Positions 30,440-40,926 of a stretch of DNA of 64,000 bases are shown here, piece after piece. How positions within the stretch are numbered: position 1 is the first letter of the stretch; every line of letters begins with the position of its first letter. The notes beneath the pieces are model-generated. The model saw only the letters and a list, made by a program, of their open reading frames with translations. It was not told the DNA's origin and made no database searches. The DNA comes from Thermotogota bacterium (GTDB lineage: Bacteria; Thermotogota; Thermotogae; Thermotogales; Thermotogaceae), in contig JAUQPE010000023.1 of assembly GCA_030550515.1 (NCBI GenBank), positions 1 through 64,000 on the forward strand, read 5' to 3'. Both the position numbers and the translations under genes were made by a program.

Positions 30440-31291
30440 TCACACTTTCTCCAACTCTTTAAAACCTTCACCGAGGGCTTGTCTCACTTCTTTTACGATT
30501 ACGAAGGCCTTCGGATCCGCCTTCTTGACGAACCCTATCAAATTGTTGAGTTCTCGCCTCCTGACAACGACTAGCAGTATCCTCCTCTCCTTGCCCGTGT
30601 ACGCTCCTATCCCTGGAATGTAGGTGGCCCCGCGCTTGAGAGTGTACAAGACAAAATCTTTGATTTCGTCGGACTTATCAGATATTATGATCACTTCGCT
30701 CGACTGTTCGAAACCCCTGAGTATGAAATCCACCATGATGCCGTTCACCATCACCCCTAAAATTGCGTACATTCCTGTCCTTGCGTTGAACACCACACCG
30801 GCGATCACCGCAATCAACACGTCCACTACCAGAAGTCCTATCCCCATCGAGATACCGAAGTACCTGTTCAAGATCCTGGCGACGATGTCCGTTCCTCCGG
30901 TGGAAGAGTTTTGGGAGAAAGTCGTCGCAAGCCCAAAAGCCGTGAAAATCGTACCAAAGAACACGGCGATGAAAAGGTCCCCTTCTCTGTACTTTGGAAC
31001 ACGAATGTATCTGTCGAAGAGATCGACGAAAAAGTTGAAAACGAATGTACAGTAAATCGTCCTCACACTGAATTCGTAACCAACCGTGAAAGCTGCTATC
31101 AGAAAGAGAGCGGTGTTCAAGATGTACATCCAGATTCCCACAGGAAGAGGCACGTACCTGTGCAGTATCATCGAGAGACCGCTAATACCACCCGCAGCTA
31201 TGTTGTTCGGGATCAAGAAGATAACCAAACCAAGGGCTGTCACCATGGCGCCGAGAGTACTCAGCGAGTACTCCCTCACTTTGTTCACCAT
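30440..31291 (-). CDS. YitT-family membrane protein (DUF161/DUF2179)
   Basis: A 283-residue protein with five to six membrane helices in the first ~200 residues, containing IPNNIAAGGISGLS and TFSQNSSTGGTDIVARIL. A soluble C-terminal DUF2179 domain follows (IIISDKSDEIKDFVLY, RGATYIPGIGAYTGKERRILLVVV). Family members are of unknown function and are presumed transporters or regulators. It starts at ATG 31291, 15 bp after the DUF89 gene, and ends 12 bp before the priA start. Confidence 0.88.
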   Translation of the reverse strand: MVNKVREYSLSTLGAMVTALGLVIFLIPNNIAAGGISGLSMILHRYVPLPVGIWMYILNTALFLIAAFTVGYEFSVRTIYCTFVFNFFVDLFDRYIRVPKYREGDLFIAVFFGTIFTAFGLATTFSQNSSTGGTDIVARILNRYFGISMGIGLLVVDVLIAVIAGVVFNARTGMYAILGVMVNGIMVDFILRGFEQSSEVIIISDKSDEIKDFVLYTLKRGATYIPGIGAYTGKERRILLVVVRRRELNNLIGFVKKADPKAFVIVKEVRQALGEGFKELEKV

Positions 31292-31306
31292 GTTTTCACC
31301 TCCGTC

Positions 31307-32188
31307 TTATAAGGAGGAAGAGGAGACAAGGACTTTGCTCCCGAGAGGAACTTTCAGAACTTCCGCCACGAACTCGCACTTGGCGGTGAGAAGGAAAAAT
31401 AGGTTGGAACGCTCTTCCTCGTATAACCCTTCGAAGTTGCCCTGACCCTTGGACACCACCATATCCAATTCGAAGAAAGCCTTCCTGAATGTCTGAGAGG
31501 CCTTTTCCAGGATGACACCAGGTTCTTCCACGCCAGAATCGATCACCATGGCCACCTCTTCAAGACCTATCTCCGCGGCGTCCTCCAACGTGGCATCGTT
31601 GATGATGGGTTTTCCTCTCACGGCTACCACGATCTCGAGAGAAGGATTTTCTCTCTTCATGACCTCCAGAAGGAACTTGTCGAAGACTATCTCTCCCGCG
31701 TTGTCTGCCACATAAAGGAGTGTGGAAGAGGATTCGAAAGCTTTCATGAATTCCTCGTAGTCCTCTCTATCGAAGGGTCTCTCGTACGCCTCGTGGAATT
31801 TTTCGAGGACATCTTCCACAGTCCAACCTGGGATCCCAAGGTCGATGAGGTTGCCGGATGCGGCGAGCTTCAAAGCCGCGTAGATCGGATCAGGTTGGGA
31901 AAGGATCTCGTCCCTCAAGAACTTCAAAAGTTCCATCGCCAGGGCGTTCGATCTTCTCTTTTCTTCCTTGAACGGATCTTCGTTCTTCATATAGCTCATG
32001 ACGAACTTGTGGACGGCCCCGTTCACTTCCAGCGGCTTTATGCCCCAGCGCATTTCTCCCATGATCTTGAAGATCTCCTTGAAGATCATCCATCTTTTTT
32101 CTGGATTCCTCACGAACTTTTTAAGGAGACTCTCGGCCTGCCTCAGGCTACACAGCAGACACCTTTCATCCGCTCTCAGGCTCCTCAT
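31307..32188 (-). CDS. DUF89 metal-dependent phosphatase
   Basis: A 293-residue DUF89/ARMT1-like protein. The N-terminus has CLLCSLRQAE. The middle has ASGNLIDLG. The active-site signature is YVADNAGEIVFDK, with SKGQGNFEGL near the C-terminus. DUF89 enzymes remove phosphate from damaged or over-abundant phospho-metabolites, including oxidised phosphopantetheine in the pantothenate-kinase-linked group. ATG 32188 follows GGAG by 7 nt and lies 23 bp inside acpP, so the two genes are coupled. Proximity to ACP makes a phosphopantetheine-related substrate attractive, but that is inference. Confidence 0.85.
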   Translation of the reverse strand: MRSLRADERCLLCSLRQAESLLKKFVRNPEKRWMIFKEIFKIMGEMRWGIKPLEVNGAVHKFVMSYMKNEDPFKEEKRRSNALAMELLKFLRDEILSQPDPIYAALKLAASGNLIDLGIPGWTVEDVLEKFHEAYERPFDREDYEEFMKAFESSSTLLYVADNAGEIVFDKFLLEVMKRENPSLEIVVAVRGKPIINDATLEDAAEIGLEEVAMVIDSGVEEPGVILEKASQTFRKAFFELDMVVSKGQGNFEGLYEEERSNLFFLLTAKCEFVAEVLKVPLGSKVLVSSSSL

Positions 32189-32438
32189 TTTCCATCTCCT
32201 CCAACTTCCTCAGAGTCAAATCCACAAGATCCCTCACGTGCGAAAGATTCTCTATTTCTTCGTCCTCTATCCTTATGCCGTAGACGTCTTCAACGAACAT
32301 GACAAGGTCTATCACGTCCAGAGAATCCAACCCCAAGTCTTTCTCGAAACGATCCTCTTCGCTCACAACCTCCACGGCCTTTCCGAGTTTTTCCAACAAA
32401 ACTTCCTGAATTTTCTTGAGAACCTCCGACCTTTCCAA
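32166..32438 (-). CDS. acpP: Acyl carrier protein
   Basis: A 90-residue acidic protein with the phosphopantetheine site Ser39 in LGLDSLDVIDL. It carries the acyl chain for the fab enzymes encoded at 2.5-6.5 kb. The C-terminus has about ten extra acidic residues beyond the usual 75-80. The upstream GTG 32444 sits one or two bases after AGGAGG, so TTG 32438 at 7-nt spacing is taken as the start. It is the first gene of acpP-DUF89-yitT-priA, directly downstream of the reverse gyrase terminator. Confidence 0.92.
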   Translation of the reverse strand: MERSEVLKKIQEVLLEKLGKAVEVVSEEDRFEKDLGLDSLDVIDLVMFVEDVYGIRIEDEEIENLSHVRDLVDLTLRKLEEMENEEPESG

Positions 32439-32477
32439 ATCCACCCCTCCTCGAGGTCAATGTTATCAGAAACGCCC

Positions 32478-32505
32478 GGAAAAAGAAAGGGGGATCGCAT
32501 CCCCC
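32478..32505 (-). terminator. Intrinsic terminator after reverse gyrase
   Basis: A 7-bp stem (GGGGGAT/ATCCCCC, 32489-32505) with a three-base loop is followed by TTTCTTTTT on the minus strand. It closes the leuS-to-reverse-gyrase operon 22 bp after its stop. Confidence 0.85.
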
Positions 32506-32527
32506 ACGTTTGGTTGCGTTGCGAACT

Positions 32528-35500
32528 TCATCGCTCCTCAAGCATGAGGATGCTTATTTCCTCGTAAAGCTCTTTCAAGATCTTTTGGTAGTCCTGCCTT
32601 CCCTCTTCCACGAGTTCCATCACTTCTTCGAGCCTTCTGGTGGTTTCTTCAGTGATGTACCTTTCGTACTTTTCTTTGAGGAAGTTGTAGATCGTCGTCC
32701 CCAACTTCGTGGGTCTGATCCTTCCGTACTTGTCCTCGTACACGTAGCCCCGCTTGAAGAGAACCTCCACTATCTTGGCGTACGTTGAAGGACGCCCTAT
32801 TCCCCTTCTCTTCATCTCCTCCACGATGCTAGCTTGAGTGAAAAGAGGTACCGTGTGTTTCTTGTAAATCTTCTTCTCGACCACCTTGTACGTTCCTGGA
32901 GAAAACTTTGGCGAAACCGAAAGCATCGAAAACGTGTTCCAACCTTCCTTTTTTACGTCGACGATGACCTCAATTTCCAACTCTTTTTTCCCCACCTTCA
33001 TCAGTACTTTCGACTTCTCAACGATCACAGGTCTACTTTGACTTGCCAAGAACCTGTTCATGACCATTCGATAGACGTTTACGTGCTTCCTCGTAAGATC
33101 TGTAATTAGCCCTTCTTCCATCATTTCTTGAAGTTCCTCTGCGTCCACGGGTTTCGCAGGTCTGATGGCTTCGTGCGCGCCTTCGGTGGACCAACCTCTC
33201 CCATGGAATAATTCTTCTTTCCCGATCTTTTTCAGGTAAGAACGCGCAACCGCTTGACCTTCCACGGAGATCCTCACGGAATCGGTCCTGTGATAGGTGA
33301 TGAAACCCTTTTCGAACAAGTCTTGAAGGATGTCCATGACCTCTTGCACGTTCATCCTCAATTTCTGGGACACCTCGGAAAGGACTGTCGAGGTGGTGTG
33401 GGGAGGAGGTGGCGTCAGCTCCTCCTCGAAGGTTTCAACCTTCAACACCTCAACGCTGCCGGCGTCCACCTTCCCTTCAATTTCCAACGTGTAACCGTTC
33501 TCAAGAACGAGTGAAGAGAAAAGTTTCTCGCTTGCTTCGTATTCCTTCTCCCTCTCAACGATCCAACCGAGGACGGTGGATTGCACTCTACCGGCGGAGA
33601 GATTCTGCCTCTTGAAGGCTTTCTGGAGCTTTCCACTGAGCTCGAAACCGATCCACCTGTCCTCGATTCTCCTCACGATCTGCGATTTCACCAGGTTGAA
33701 GTCCACGTAGCGCTCGTTCTCTCTCGCCTTCTTGAAACCATACCTTGTTATCTCGTGCATCTCGATCCTCTTCACGTTTGGGTTGACAGGCTTCAGGTGT
33801 TGAACGACATCCCAGGAGATCTTCTCACCCTCGACATCGGGGTCTGTGGCTACGAGCACTTCGTCCACCTCAAGCGCCACTTCCCTCAAGGCTTTGAGCG
33901 TTTCCGTTTTGTCATCGAGATCCCCCGAAGAACACTTGGGGCACCCTTCCGTATCTTCGGTGAACTGATAACCACAAGACTTACAACGCTTTATAGAGTT
34001 GTAAACCGGAACAAAGCATCCATCCAGTACTTCTACGCCGTGCACACCACCCTTGGTCACGAGATCGTATACGTGCCCACGGGTGGCCGTGAACAACACG
34101 ACGCCTTCGTTCGTCACGGCCTCGTGCACCAGGATGTTACCTACCCTCCTAGAAGAGGCCTTACCGAGGAATTTGGAGAGCGTTTCTGCTTTCGTCGGCG
34201 ATTCGACCACGATCAGCACAGACCTTGTCGAGTCGAAAACTCCACTCTTAGGTATCCGTCTTCTACTTTCTTCGATTTCTTCTCTCAACTTTTGCCAATC
34301 GACTTCCTCCTCCTCGAAGATCTCCTCTTCCGCGATCAAAACCAACCTCGTTTTCAAAGCCTCGAAGATGTCGTCATCATCTTCGAAGATGACGGAGAGA
34401 CCCTTCACGAGAACACCTCCAAGGATCCTGGAAGCCCTTCCGGTTGCCTGTATGTAGGTGTAGACGTCAGGGATGATCATCTCGTGTTCGGTGATCTCCA
34501 CACTCTTGAAGATCGCCTTCGCTTTCTCGAGGAATTCTTCTTGCGAGAACTTTTCGCGGACCATCTTCTTCAGGGCTTCTCGATCCGCCACCTTCGACTT
34601 CAGAACACCCGTCTCCCTTAAGACCCTCTCCAAGACGAACTGGGGGGCCTTCTCCAAGTCCAACGAGAATCTCATCACGGGCGCACCCCAGAACACCACG
34701 TACTTTATCCTTTCCGGGAGGTCCACCCCCCTCACGAGCTTTCCGTAATAGGCGTGGACTCCAACGAGTACATCTAACTTCCCCTTCCTGAATGCTTCAA
34801 AGTTCTCTTCGAAATTCGTCCAGGTTTCCCCGAGCTTGATTCCCCTCTCGTGAAGGTGTTTGGAGAGTTCTCTTCCCTCCTCTTCGGTTTGGACGAAAAG
34901 TAACACACCGCTGCCGAGCATCTTCAGAAGTTCTACGAGTCTGTCCACCGAGCGGCCCTTGATCCTCACGTGCGTGATGTTTCTGGCGACGGAGATGATC
35001 CTACCAACGGTGAAATCCAACAGATCCTTGAAGAGAAGGACACGCAAGCCTCGAGGTCTAGCGGTGGCGGATGAGACGACCAGAACACCCGTTTTCAAGT
35101 CTTTTGGTCTCTCGTAACTCTTTCCTCTCTTGATGGCGTTGTAGGCTTCTTCTATTATCTCCTCCGGTATCCCGACCATCGAGAGCAAAGTGTCCACGTT
35201 TTTTGAAGCTTTGAGTACCGCATCCACGTCGTCCACGAACACAAAGTCAAAGAACTTGTTTTTCAGCTTTTCTCGATTCTTGGAAACGAACTGAGTGGAC
35301 AGCACGAGGATGTCGAATTCATCCCTTTCGAACGCCTCTTCGAACCTCTTCTTCTCCTCAGCTTTCATCGAAGAGTGGAACCCGTAGATCCTGGCACCGT
35401 CTTCCCCGAACTCTCTCAACCTCTCAAGCGCTTGCTTCACCAAGGTGATGGTTGGGAAAACGAGGACGGACTTTTTCTCCCGCTTCGCCATCCACAGGGA

Positions 35501-35836
35501 AGCGACCAGCCCGAACGTCGTCTTGCCAACACCCGTTGGGGCAACCATCGTGAAGCTCTTTCCCAGGATCAACCTGCGCGCCCACAACCTCTGATAACTC
35601 GTCAAGCGGTTCTTGAAAACGGAAAAGAAGAATCGTTCGAAGTCTTTGAACTTCTCCCAGAATTCGTGGTAGAACTCGTAATCTCTGAGGGCTCCTCTTC
35701 GAAGGAGTTCCAGGTAGACGTCATCAACTTCTTCCGGCAGGCAAACTTCACAGGGAAGGCCCTTTTCGTTCCTTTCGTCGGTGTTCATTCCTTCGCAGTT
35801 CACGCAGGAATGGTAGTACTTGGAGTTCACTCCCAA
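32528..35836 (-). CDS. rgy: Reverse gyrase
   Basis: A 1102-residue enzyme that introduces positive supercoils and marks hyperthermophiles. An N-terminal zinc finger (C11, C14, C29, C32) is followed by a SF2 helicase domain with P-loop PTGVGKT (100-106) and VDDVD. The topoisomerase IA half begins [16 protein letters not shown], with a second zinc motif CKSCGYQF...CPKC, a TOPRIM acid triad DPDVEGEK, and catalytic Tyr848 in FITYHRTDS. All parts are intact. TTG 35836 gives an N-terminus like that I recall for T. maritima. It overlaps the ahcY stop by 10 bp. It is the last gene of the leuS operon. Confidence 0.97.
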   Translation of the reverse strand: MGVNSKYYHSCVNCEGMNTDERNEKGLPCEVCLPEEVDDVYLELLRRGALRDYEFYHEFWEKFKDFERFFFSVFKNRLTSYQRLWARRLILGKSFTMVAPTGVGKTTFGLVASLWMAKREKKSVLVFPTITLVKQALERLREFGEDGARIYGFHSSMKAEEKKRFEEAFERDEFDILVLSTQFVSKNREKLKNKFFDFVFVDDVDAVLKASKNVDTLLSMVGIPEEIIEEAYNAIKRGKSYERPKDLKTGVLVVSSATARPRGLRVLLFKDLLDFTVGRIISVARNITHVRIKGRSVDRLVELLKMLGSGVLLFVQTEEEGRELSKHLHERGIKLGETWTNFEENFEAFRKGKLDVLVGVHAYYGKLVRGVDLPERIKYVVFWGAPVMRFSLDLEKAPQFVLERVLRETGVLKSKVADREALKKMVREKFSQEEFLEKAKAIFKSVEITEHEMIIPDVYTYIQATGRASRILGGVLVKGLSVIFEDDDDIFEALKTRLVLIAEEEIFEEEEVDWQKLREEIEESRRRIPKSGVFDSTRSVLIVVESPTKAETLSKFLGKASSRRVGNILVHEAVTNEGVVLFTATRGHVYDLVTKGGVHGVEVLDGCFVPVYNSIKRCKSCGYQFTEDTEGCPKCSSGDLDDKTETLKALREVALEVDEVLVATDPDVEGEKISWDVVQHLKPVNPNVKRIEMHEITRYGFKKARENERYVDFNLVKSQIVRRIEDRWIGFELSGKLQKAFKRQNLSAGRVQSTVLGWIVEREKEYEASEKLFSSLVLENGYTLEIEGKVDAGSVEVLKVETFEEELTPPPPHTTSTVLSEVSQKLRMNVQEVMDILQDLFEKGFITYHRTDSVRISVEGQAVARSYLKKIGKEELFHGRGWSTEGAHEAIRPAKPVDAEELQEMMEEGLITDLTRKHVNVYRMVMNRFLASQSRPVIVEKSKVLMKVGKKELEIEVIVDVKKEGWNTFSMLSVSPKFSPGTYKVVEKKIYKKHTVPLFTQASIVEEMKRRGIGRPSTYAKIVEVLFKRGYVYEDKYGRIRPTKLGTTIYNFLKEKYERYITEETTRRLEEVMELVEEGRQDYQKILKELYEEISILMLEER

Positions 35837-37041
35837 CTCTCCATGTACCTCCTTTGTTCCTCTGTGAGCTCGTCTATCCTGACGCTCAACGTCTTCAATT
35901 TCATTCTGGCCACTCTCTCGTCGATCTCCGGAGGTAGCACGTACACTCTTTTTTCGAGACGCTTGTGGTTTTCGAAGAGGTATAAGATAGCGAAGACCTG
36001 AAGGGCAAAAGAGAGGTCCATTATCTCCACAGGATGTCCATCCCCCGCGGCGAGGTTCACAAGCCTTCCTTCGGCGAGCAAGAAGACCGTTCTTCCGTTC
36101 GGAAGAACGTATCCTGTGACGTTCGGCCTCGCTTGGAACCTCTCGACAGCCAGTTCTTCGAGGATCTTGACCGGTATCTCGACGTTGAAATGCCCGGCGT
36201 TCGCGAGGATCGCACCGTCCTTCAAGGCGAGGATGTCTTCCTTCCTCATCACGTTCTTGTTGCCGGTGGCCGTCACGAAGATGTCGCCTATCTTGGCAGC
36301 TTCGCTCATGGGCATCACTTCGAAGCCATCCATGATCGCCTCCACCGCCTTGATCGGGTCTACCTCAGTCACCACCACTTTGGCACCGAGCCCTGCCGCC
36401 CTGATCGCGATACCCCTTCCACACCATCCGTAACCCGCCACGACCACCCTCTTACCAGCCACCAACAGGTTGGTGTTCCTCATGATGGCGTCCCAGGTGG
36501 ATTGGCCCGTGCCGTACCTGTTGTCGAACAAGAACTTCATCTTCGAATCGTTCACGGCGATCACCGGTACTTCCAACTTTCCTTCCCTCTCGAGTGCCCT
36601 GAGCCTCCTCACACCAGTCGTCGTCTCTTCGGAGACCCCCTTCAGGTTCTGAAGAACATCCCGCCTTTCCGTGTGAGAGAGCACGGTGAGGTCCGCCCCG
36701 TCGTCGAGTATGAAGTCGGGTTGGTGGTCGAGCACCCGGTGGAGGTTCTCGTAGTAAACCTTCTCGTCGGACGTGCGCTTCGCGTAGACGGAGATACCCC
36801 TGTCCTTTAACGCTTCCGCCACGTCGTCCTGTGTGGAGAGTGGGTTGCTACCGGTGAGGATCACCTGCGCCCCCAATGCTTGAAACGTGAGGGCAAGGTA
36901 CGCCGTCTTGGCCTCAAGGTGTATGGACATCCCGATCTTCACACCTTCAAGGGGTTTTTTGGCGGAAAGTTCCTCCCTTATCTCGTTCAGGAGAGGCATG
37001 TACTTGGCCACCCAGTTTACTTTCAGCTCACCTGTTCTCAT
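35827..37041 (-). CDS. ahcY: Adenosylhomocysteinase
   Basis: A 404-residue enzyme that splits S-adenosylhomocysteine, relieving product inhibition of methyltransferases. Visible are [31 protein letters not shown] with the catalytic Lys/Asp region, and the NAD-binding loop [16 protein letters not shown]. It is shorter than eukaryotic forms, like other Thermotoga/archaeal enzymes. The start (ATG 37041) overlaps yqeG by 14 bp. The last 10 bp overlap reverse gyrase. Confidence 0.95.
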   Translation of the reverse strand: MRTGELKVNWVAKYMPLLNEIREELSAKKPLEGVKIGMSIHLEAKTAYLALTFQALGAQVILTGSNPLSTQDDVAEALKDRGISVYAKRTSDEKVYYENLHRVLDHQPDFILDDGADLTVLSHTERRDVLQNLKGVSEETTTGVRRLRALEREGKLEVPVIAVNDSKMKFLFDNRYGTGQSTWDAIMRNTNLLVAGKRVVVAGYGWCGRGIAIRAAGLGAKVVVTEVDPIKAVEAIMDGFEVMPMSEAAKIGDIFVTATGNKNVMRKEDILALKDGAILANAGHFNVEIPVKILEELAVERFQARPNVTGYVLPNGRTVFLLAEGRLVNLAAGDGHPVEIMDLSFALQVFAILYLFENHKRLEKRVYVLPPEIDERVARMKLKTLSVRIDELTEEQRRYMESWE

Positions 37042-37498
37042 TCGAAAACCTCCCCACTATTTTCTCCAAGAGCCTCAAAAATTTTGTTCCCACGAACTCA
37101 CGCTCTGATATCGGTTCCACTTTCACAGTGTAGAAACCAAACAGCTTGCCCATGAGCACATCGGTGAAGAGTTGATCCCCCACGATCACACACTTTTCCG
37201 GTTTCAAATTCCTCTTCTTGAGAAACCGCAGCACCTTTAAACTGAACGGTTTCCCGGCTCTCCAGATCGCCTCGACGGGAAGGTCAACGTCTTTCCTCTT
37301 CCCGTTCGAGACGATCACAACCAGTGCCCTCTTCGAAAGGTCCAAGAGGATGACTTTGTTCCTCTCGGGTATGGCCTTTTCTCTCCAAGCGGTGATGGTG
37401 TTGTCGAAGTCGAAGAGAAAACACTCGTAACCTTCCACCAACAGCTTGTTGAAATCGATCTCTTCCAAACTCTTCGCGAACAAGTCCGGTCTGATCAT
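37028..37498 (-). CDS. YqeG-family HAD phosphatase
   Basis: A 156-residue HAD IIIA protein with [10 protein letters not shown] (nucleophile Asp), VIVSNGK, and [12 protein letters not shown]. It is the YqeG group, related to phosphatidylglycerophosphate phosphatases; the natural substrate here is unknown. The start ATG 37498 overlaps the DUF4911 stop (4 bp). It is in the middle of the leuS operon. Confidence 0.88.
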   Translation of the reverse strand: MIRPDLFAKSLEEIDFNKLLVEGYECFLFDFDNTITAWREKAIPERNKVILLDLSKRALVVIVSNGKRKDVDLPVEAIWRAGKPFSLKVLRFLKKRNLKPEKCVIVGDQLFTDVLMGKLFGFYTVKVEPISEREFVGTKFLRLLEKIVGRFSNENR

Positions 37499-37725
37499 GC
37501 CGTCCCTGGGTTCTCCTCAACACCGAGGATTTCCAACTCGACCATCCCTTTGCAACCTTCCAGAAGCTTTACGGCCTCTTCGGGGAAGGGTGTGATTATC
37601 CTGAGCACTCCTTTTTCTTCGTCGTAGCTTCGAATGTTGAACATGTTCTCTTCCACCTCTAGTATGTGGTTCAAAAGGTGCACGTCTTCCCTCTTCACCT
37701 TCACGTACACGTCGTACTCCATCAT
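37495..37725 (-). CDS. Small DUF4911-like protein
   Basis: A 76-residue protein beginning MMEYDVYVKVKREDVHLLNHILE, resembling the DUF4911 family. Its short alternating strands and helices suggest an ACT-like fold. The function is unknown. ATG 37725 overlaps the rex stop as ATGA, and its own stop overlaps yqeG, so translation is coupled on both sides. Confidence 0.65.
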   Translation of the reverse strand: MMEYDVYVKVKREDVHLLNHILEVEENMFNIRSYDEEKGVLRIITPFPEEAVKLLEGCKGMVELEILGVEENPGTA

Positions 37726-38348
37726 CCTCTCCTCCTGACGATCTCGAACGTCAGTACCCTGAGAGAAGCCGTGATGTCGACGTTTTCGACGGGAACGGTC
37801 GTCTTCAGCTTCACCGGTGCGAAATTGAGGATACCTACTATCCCGCCTTTCTCCAACCTCTCCGCCACTTCTTGAGCAGCTTCGGCTGGAACGGCTACTA
37901 TCCCGATTTCCACGTTGTTCTCCCTCACGAAATCCTCCAGCTCCCTCACGTCCCTCACAAGGATCCCCGGCGCAATCTCGGTTCCCAACTTCTGAGGATC
38001 GTTGTCAAAAGCCGCGAGGATCTTGAATCCTCTCTCCCTCATGGCCGCGTAGTTCGCGATCGCCCTACCAATGTTGCCAGCTCCCACCAGCACAATCTTC
38101 CACTCTTTCTGAACACCTATGATCTCCCCTATGCGGTTGTAGAGGAACTCCACTTTGTAACCCACTCCCCTCCTCCCGAACTCGCCAAAGTAGGAGAGAT
38201 CCTTCCTGATCTGGCTGGCCTTCAGGTCGAGCCTTCTGGCGAGTTCTTCGGAGGAGATCACTTCTACCCCCTCGTCGAGGAGCTTCTCCAAACACATGTA
38301 GTAACTCACCAGACGTTTTGAAACGGTCCGAGGGATTTTCTCTGGCAT
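37722..38348 (-). CDS. rex: Redox-sensing repressor Rex
   Basis: A 208-residue repressor. The winged-helix DNA-binding half contains ISSEELARRLDLKASQIRKD and FGEFGRRGVGYKV. The NADH-binding half has LVGAGNIGRAIANY and AFDNDPQKLG. Rex leaves DNA when the NADH/NAD ratio rises, inducing fermentation and hydrogen genes. The frame is open 78 codons upstream through leuS, but ATG 38348 after GGGGAG is the real start, 11 bp after leuS. I found no convincing TTGTGN7CACAA operator near the operon. Confidence 0.95.
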   Translation of the reverse strand: MPEKIPRTVSKRLVSYYMCLEKLLDEGVEVISSEELARRLDLKASQIRKDLSYFGEFGRRGVGYKVEFLYNRIGEIIGVQKEWKIVLVGAGNIGRAIANYAAMRERGFKILAAFDNDPQKLGTEIAPGILVRDVRELEDFVRENNVEIGIVAVPAEAAQEVAERLEKGGIVGILNFAPVKLKTTVPVENVDITASLRVLTFEIVRRRG

Positions 38349-38359
38349 TTCTCCCCACC

Positions 38360-40828
38360 TCAGACAACGATGTTCACGATCTTTCCCCTCACGTAGAAGA
38401 ACTTCTTCACTTCTTTTCCGTTCAAAAAGCTCTTCACCCTTTCCCTCTCCAAAACGATGTTTTTCAGCTCTTCCTCGGAGATGTCTATCGGAACGACCAC
38501 CTTGTCCCTCACCTTCCCGTTTATCTGTATCGCGATCTCGACCTCTTCGACCTTGAGCACATCCGGGTCGTAACTCGGCCACGCTTGCTGAACCACGAGA
38601 CCCTCTTTTCCGAGATCGTGCCAGAACTCCTCAGCTATGTGCGGCGCAAACGGGGAGAGCACGAGCGTCAACTTTTCCATGATTTCCCTCAGAAGTTTCT
38701 TGTTCCACTCGCTCTCCGGAACGCTCGACAGATATTGATTCAAATAGTTGACGAGCTCCATCAAACCGCTGATCGCCGTGTTGAACTTGAAACCACCTTC
38801 TATATCGTCGGTGATCTTCTTGATCATCGCGTGAAGTTTTCGCCTCAGGGCTTTCTCCACATCGTTTTTGATCCCCAAACCTTCCACTGTTTCGTGTTTT
38901 ACGTGCGGCAAAACTGTGTAGAATGTGTTCCAAAGTTTCCTTATGAACCTGTACACACCCTCTATCCCCGCATCGCTCCACTCGGCGTCCTTCTCCGGAG
39001 GCGCCATGAAAAGGATGTACATCCTCAGGGTGTCCGCCCCGTACTTTTCCACCATGTCGTCGGGCGAAACCACGTTCCCTTTCGACTTGGACATCTTGGC
39101 GCCATCTTTGTAAATCATCCCCTGCGTGAAGAGGTTGGTGAAGGGTTCGTCAAAGTTGAGATAACCAAGGTCGTGTAGCACTTTCGTTATGAACCTGGAG
39201 TAGAGTAGGTGAAGGATCGCATGTTCAACACCCCCTATGTACTGGTCAACGGGGAGCCAGTAATTGACATCTTCTGGATTGAAGGGTCTGTCTTCCAGAT
39301 GCGGGTTCACGTACCTCAAGAAGTACCAGGAGGAATCCACGAAAGTGTCCATCGTGTCCGTTTCGCGCACGGCGTCTCTTCCACAGATTGGACACTTTGT
39401 TCTCTTGAAGCCTTCATGGTAGAAGAGGGGCGATTGACCGGTTGGGAGGAACTCGACATCCCTGGGCAACCTGACCGGGAGGCCCTTTTCGGGTACGGGA
39501 ACGATACCACACGAGTCGCAGTAAACGATCGGTATCGGCGCGCCCCAATACCTCTGCCTGGAGATGAGCCAGTCCCTCAACTTGTACTGCACCGATCTCT
39601 TACCGAGCTTTTTCTCCTCGAGCCACTCCGTGACTTTCTTGATCCCATCCTTGCTGGATGTGCCGCTGAACGGGCCAGAGTTGACCATCACACCCTCTTC
39701 TTCGTAGGGAAGCTCCACAGCGTTTGGGGCTTTCCCTTCGGGAACTATCACGACCTTTATCGGAAGACCGTACTTTTTGGCGAAATCGTAGTCTCTTCTG
39801 TCGTGGGCGGGAACACCCATGATCGCGCCCGTTCCATACTCCATGAGTATGTAGTTCGCCACAAAGATGGGAACCCTCTCACCGTTGACGGGATTTATGG
39901 CGTACCTACCCAAGAAAAAGCCATCTTTCTCCGCCTCCAAAGACGTCCTCCTGAACCTGTCTTGCAGACTCACTTTCTCCAAGAACCTTTGTAGTTCTTC
40001 ACGCCTGTCACCGATCACGAGCTCTTCCACGAGAGGGGATTCAGGCGCGAGGGCCATGAACGTGACTCCCCAAATGGTGTCCGGTCGCGTCGTGAATACC
40101 TTTATCTTCTTATCTGTACCCTCGACGGGGAAGTCCACCTCCGCACCTTCGCTCTTTCCTATCCAGTTTCGTTGCATCGTTTTCACGTGTTCAGGCCAAC
40201 CGACGAGCCTGTCCAGATCTTTCAGAAGCCTTTCCGCGTAATCGGTGATCTTGAAGAACCACTGTTCCAAATGCCTTATGGTAACGACGGTCCCACACCT
40301 CTCGCACCTTCCATCTTTCACCTGTTCGTTGGCCAGAACCGTCTTACAGCTCGGACACCAATTCACGGCTGCCTTCTTCTTGTAGGCGAGCCCTTTCTCG
40401 TAGAGCTTCAAAAACACCCATTGTGTCCACTTGTAGTATTCCTCGTCACAGGTGGCGATTTCTCTGCTCCAGTCATAACTTATGCCGAGTTTCTTGATCT
40501 GACCTCTTATCGTCTCTATGTTCCTTCTGGTCCAATCCTCGGGATGTATCCCTTTCTCGATGGCTGCGTTCTCGGCCGGAAGACCAAAGGCGTCGTAACC
40601 GAAGGGATGGAGCACGTTGTAACCTCTCATCCTCTTGTACCTGGCGACTATGTCGCCTATGACGTAGTTCTTCACGTGACCCACGTGGAGCGTACCAGAG
40701 GGGTAAGGGAACATCACGAGGGCGTAATACTTGGGTTTCTCAGACCTCTGGGGTGTGTGGAAAACTCCCATCTCTTCCCAAACTTTCTGCCATTTGCTCT
40801 CTATCTCCTGGGGTTTGTACTCCTTCAT
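38360..40828 (-). CDS. leuS: Leucyl-tRNA synthetase
   Basis: An 822-residue class Ia synthetase. HIGH-type motif PSGTLHVGH near residue 50, editing-domain signature TTRPDTIWGVTF, zinc motifs CPSCKTV/CERCG and CPICG, and KMSKS in AKMSKSKGNVV are all present. Length is normal. ATG 40828 follows AGGAGGTG by 6 nt. It is the first gene of the operon leuS-rex-DUF4911-yqeG-ahcY-rgy, divergent from deoB. Its own promoter was not clear in the 98-bp gap. Confidence 0.97.
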   Translation of the reverse strand: MKEYKPQEIESKWQKVWEEMGVFHTPQRSEKPKYYALVMFPYPSGTLHVGHVKNYVIGDIVARYKRMRGYNVLHPFGYDAFGLPAENAAIEKGIHPEDWTRRNIETIRGQIKKLGISYDWSREIATCDEEYYKWTQWVFLKLYEKGLAYKKKAAVNWCPSCKTVLANEQVKDGRCERCGTVVTIRHLEQWFFKITDYAERLLKDLDRLVGWPEHVKTMQRNWIGKSEGAEVDFPVEGTDKKIKVFTTRPDTIWGVTFMALAPESPLVEELVIGDRREELQRFLEKVSLQDRFRRTSLEAEKDGFFLGRYAINPVNGERVPIFVANYILMEYGTGAIMGVPAHDRRDYDFAKKYGLPIKVVIVPEGKAPNAVELPYEEEGVMVNSGPFSGTSSKDGIKKVTEWLEEKKLGKRSVQYKLRDWLISRQRYWGAPIPIVYCDSCGIVPVPEKGLPVRLPRDVEFLPTGQSPLFYHEGFKRTKCPICGRDAVRETDTMDTFVDSSWYFLRYVNPHLEDRPFNPEDVNYWLPVDQYIGGVEHAILHLLYSRFITKVLHDLGYLNFDEPFTNLFTQGMIYKDGAKMSKSKGNVVSPDDMVEKYGADTLRMYILFMAPPEKDAEWSDAGIEGVYRFIRKLWNTFYTVLPHVKHETVEGLGIKNDVEKALRRKLHAMIKKITDDIEGGFKFNTAISGLMELVNYLNQYLSSVPESEWNKKLLREIMEKLTLVLSPFAPHIAEEFWHDLGKEGLVVQQAWPSYDPDVLKVEEVEIAIQINGKVRDKVVVPIDISEEELKNIVLERERVKSFLNGKEVKKFFYVRGKIVNIVV

Positions 40829-40873
40829 CTGGCACACCTCCTGTCTCCCCCCGGCACACACTCACCTTCTTTC

Positions 40874-40901
40874 TTTTCAATGATATCACACATGCTAAAA
40901 T
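40874..40901 (+). promoter_or_regulatory. Promoter of deoB-folC-ruvA
   Basis: TTTTCA (40874-40879), a 16-bp spacer and TAAAAT (40896-40901) with an extended TGC before it. Initiation near 40908 leaves about 19 nt before the deoB start. Confidence 0.6.
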
Positions 40902-40926
40902 CTTCCCTTGAGGAGAAGGTGATAAC

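Noticed and set aside
40879-40895. Possible Rex operator between leuS and deoB
   Set aside because: Only TGATATCA is palindromic; the flanks do not match TTGTG...CACAA.
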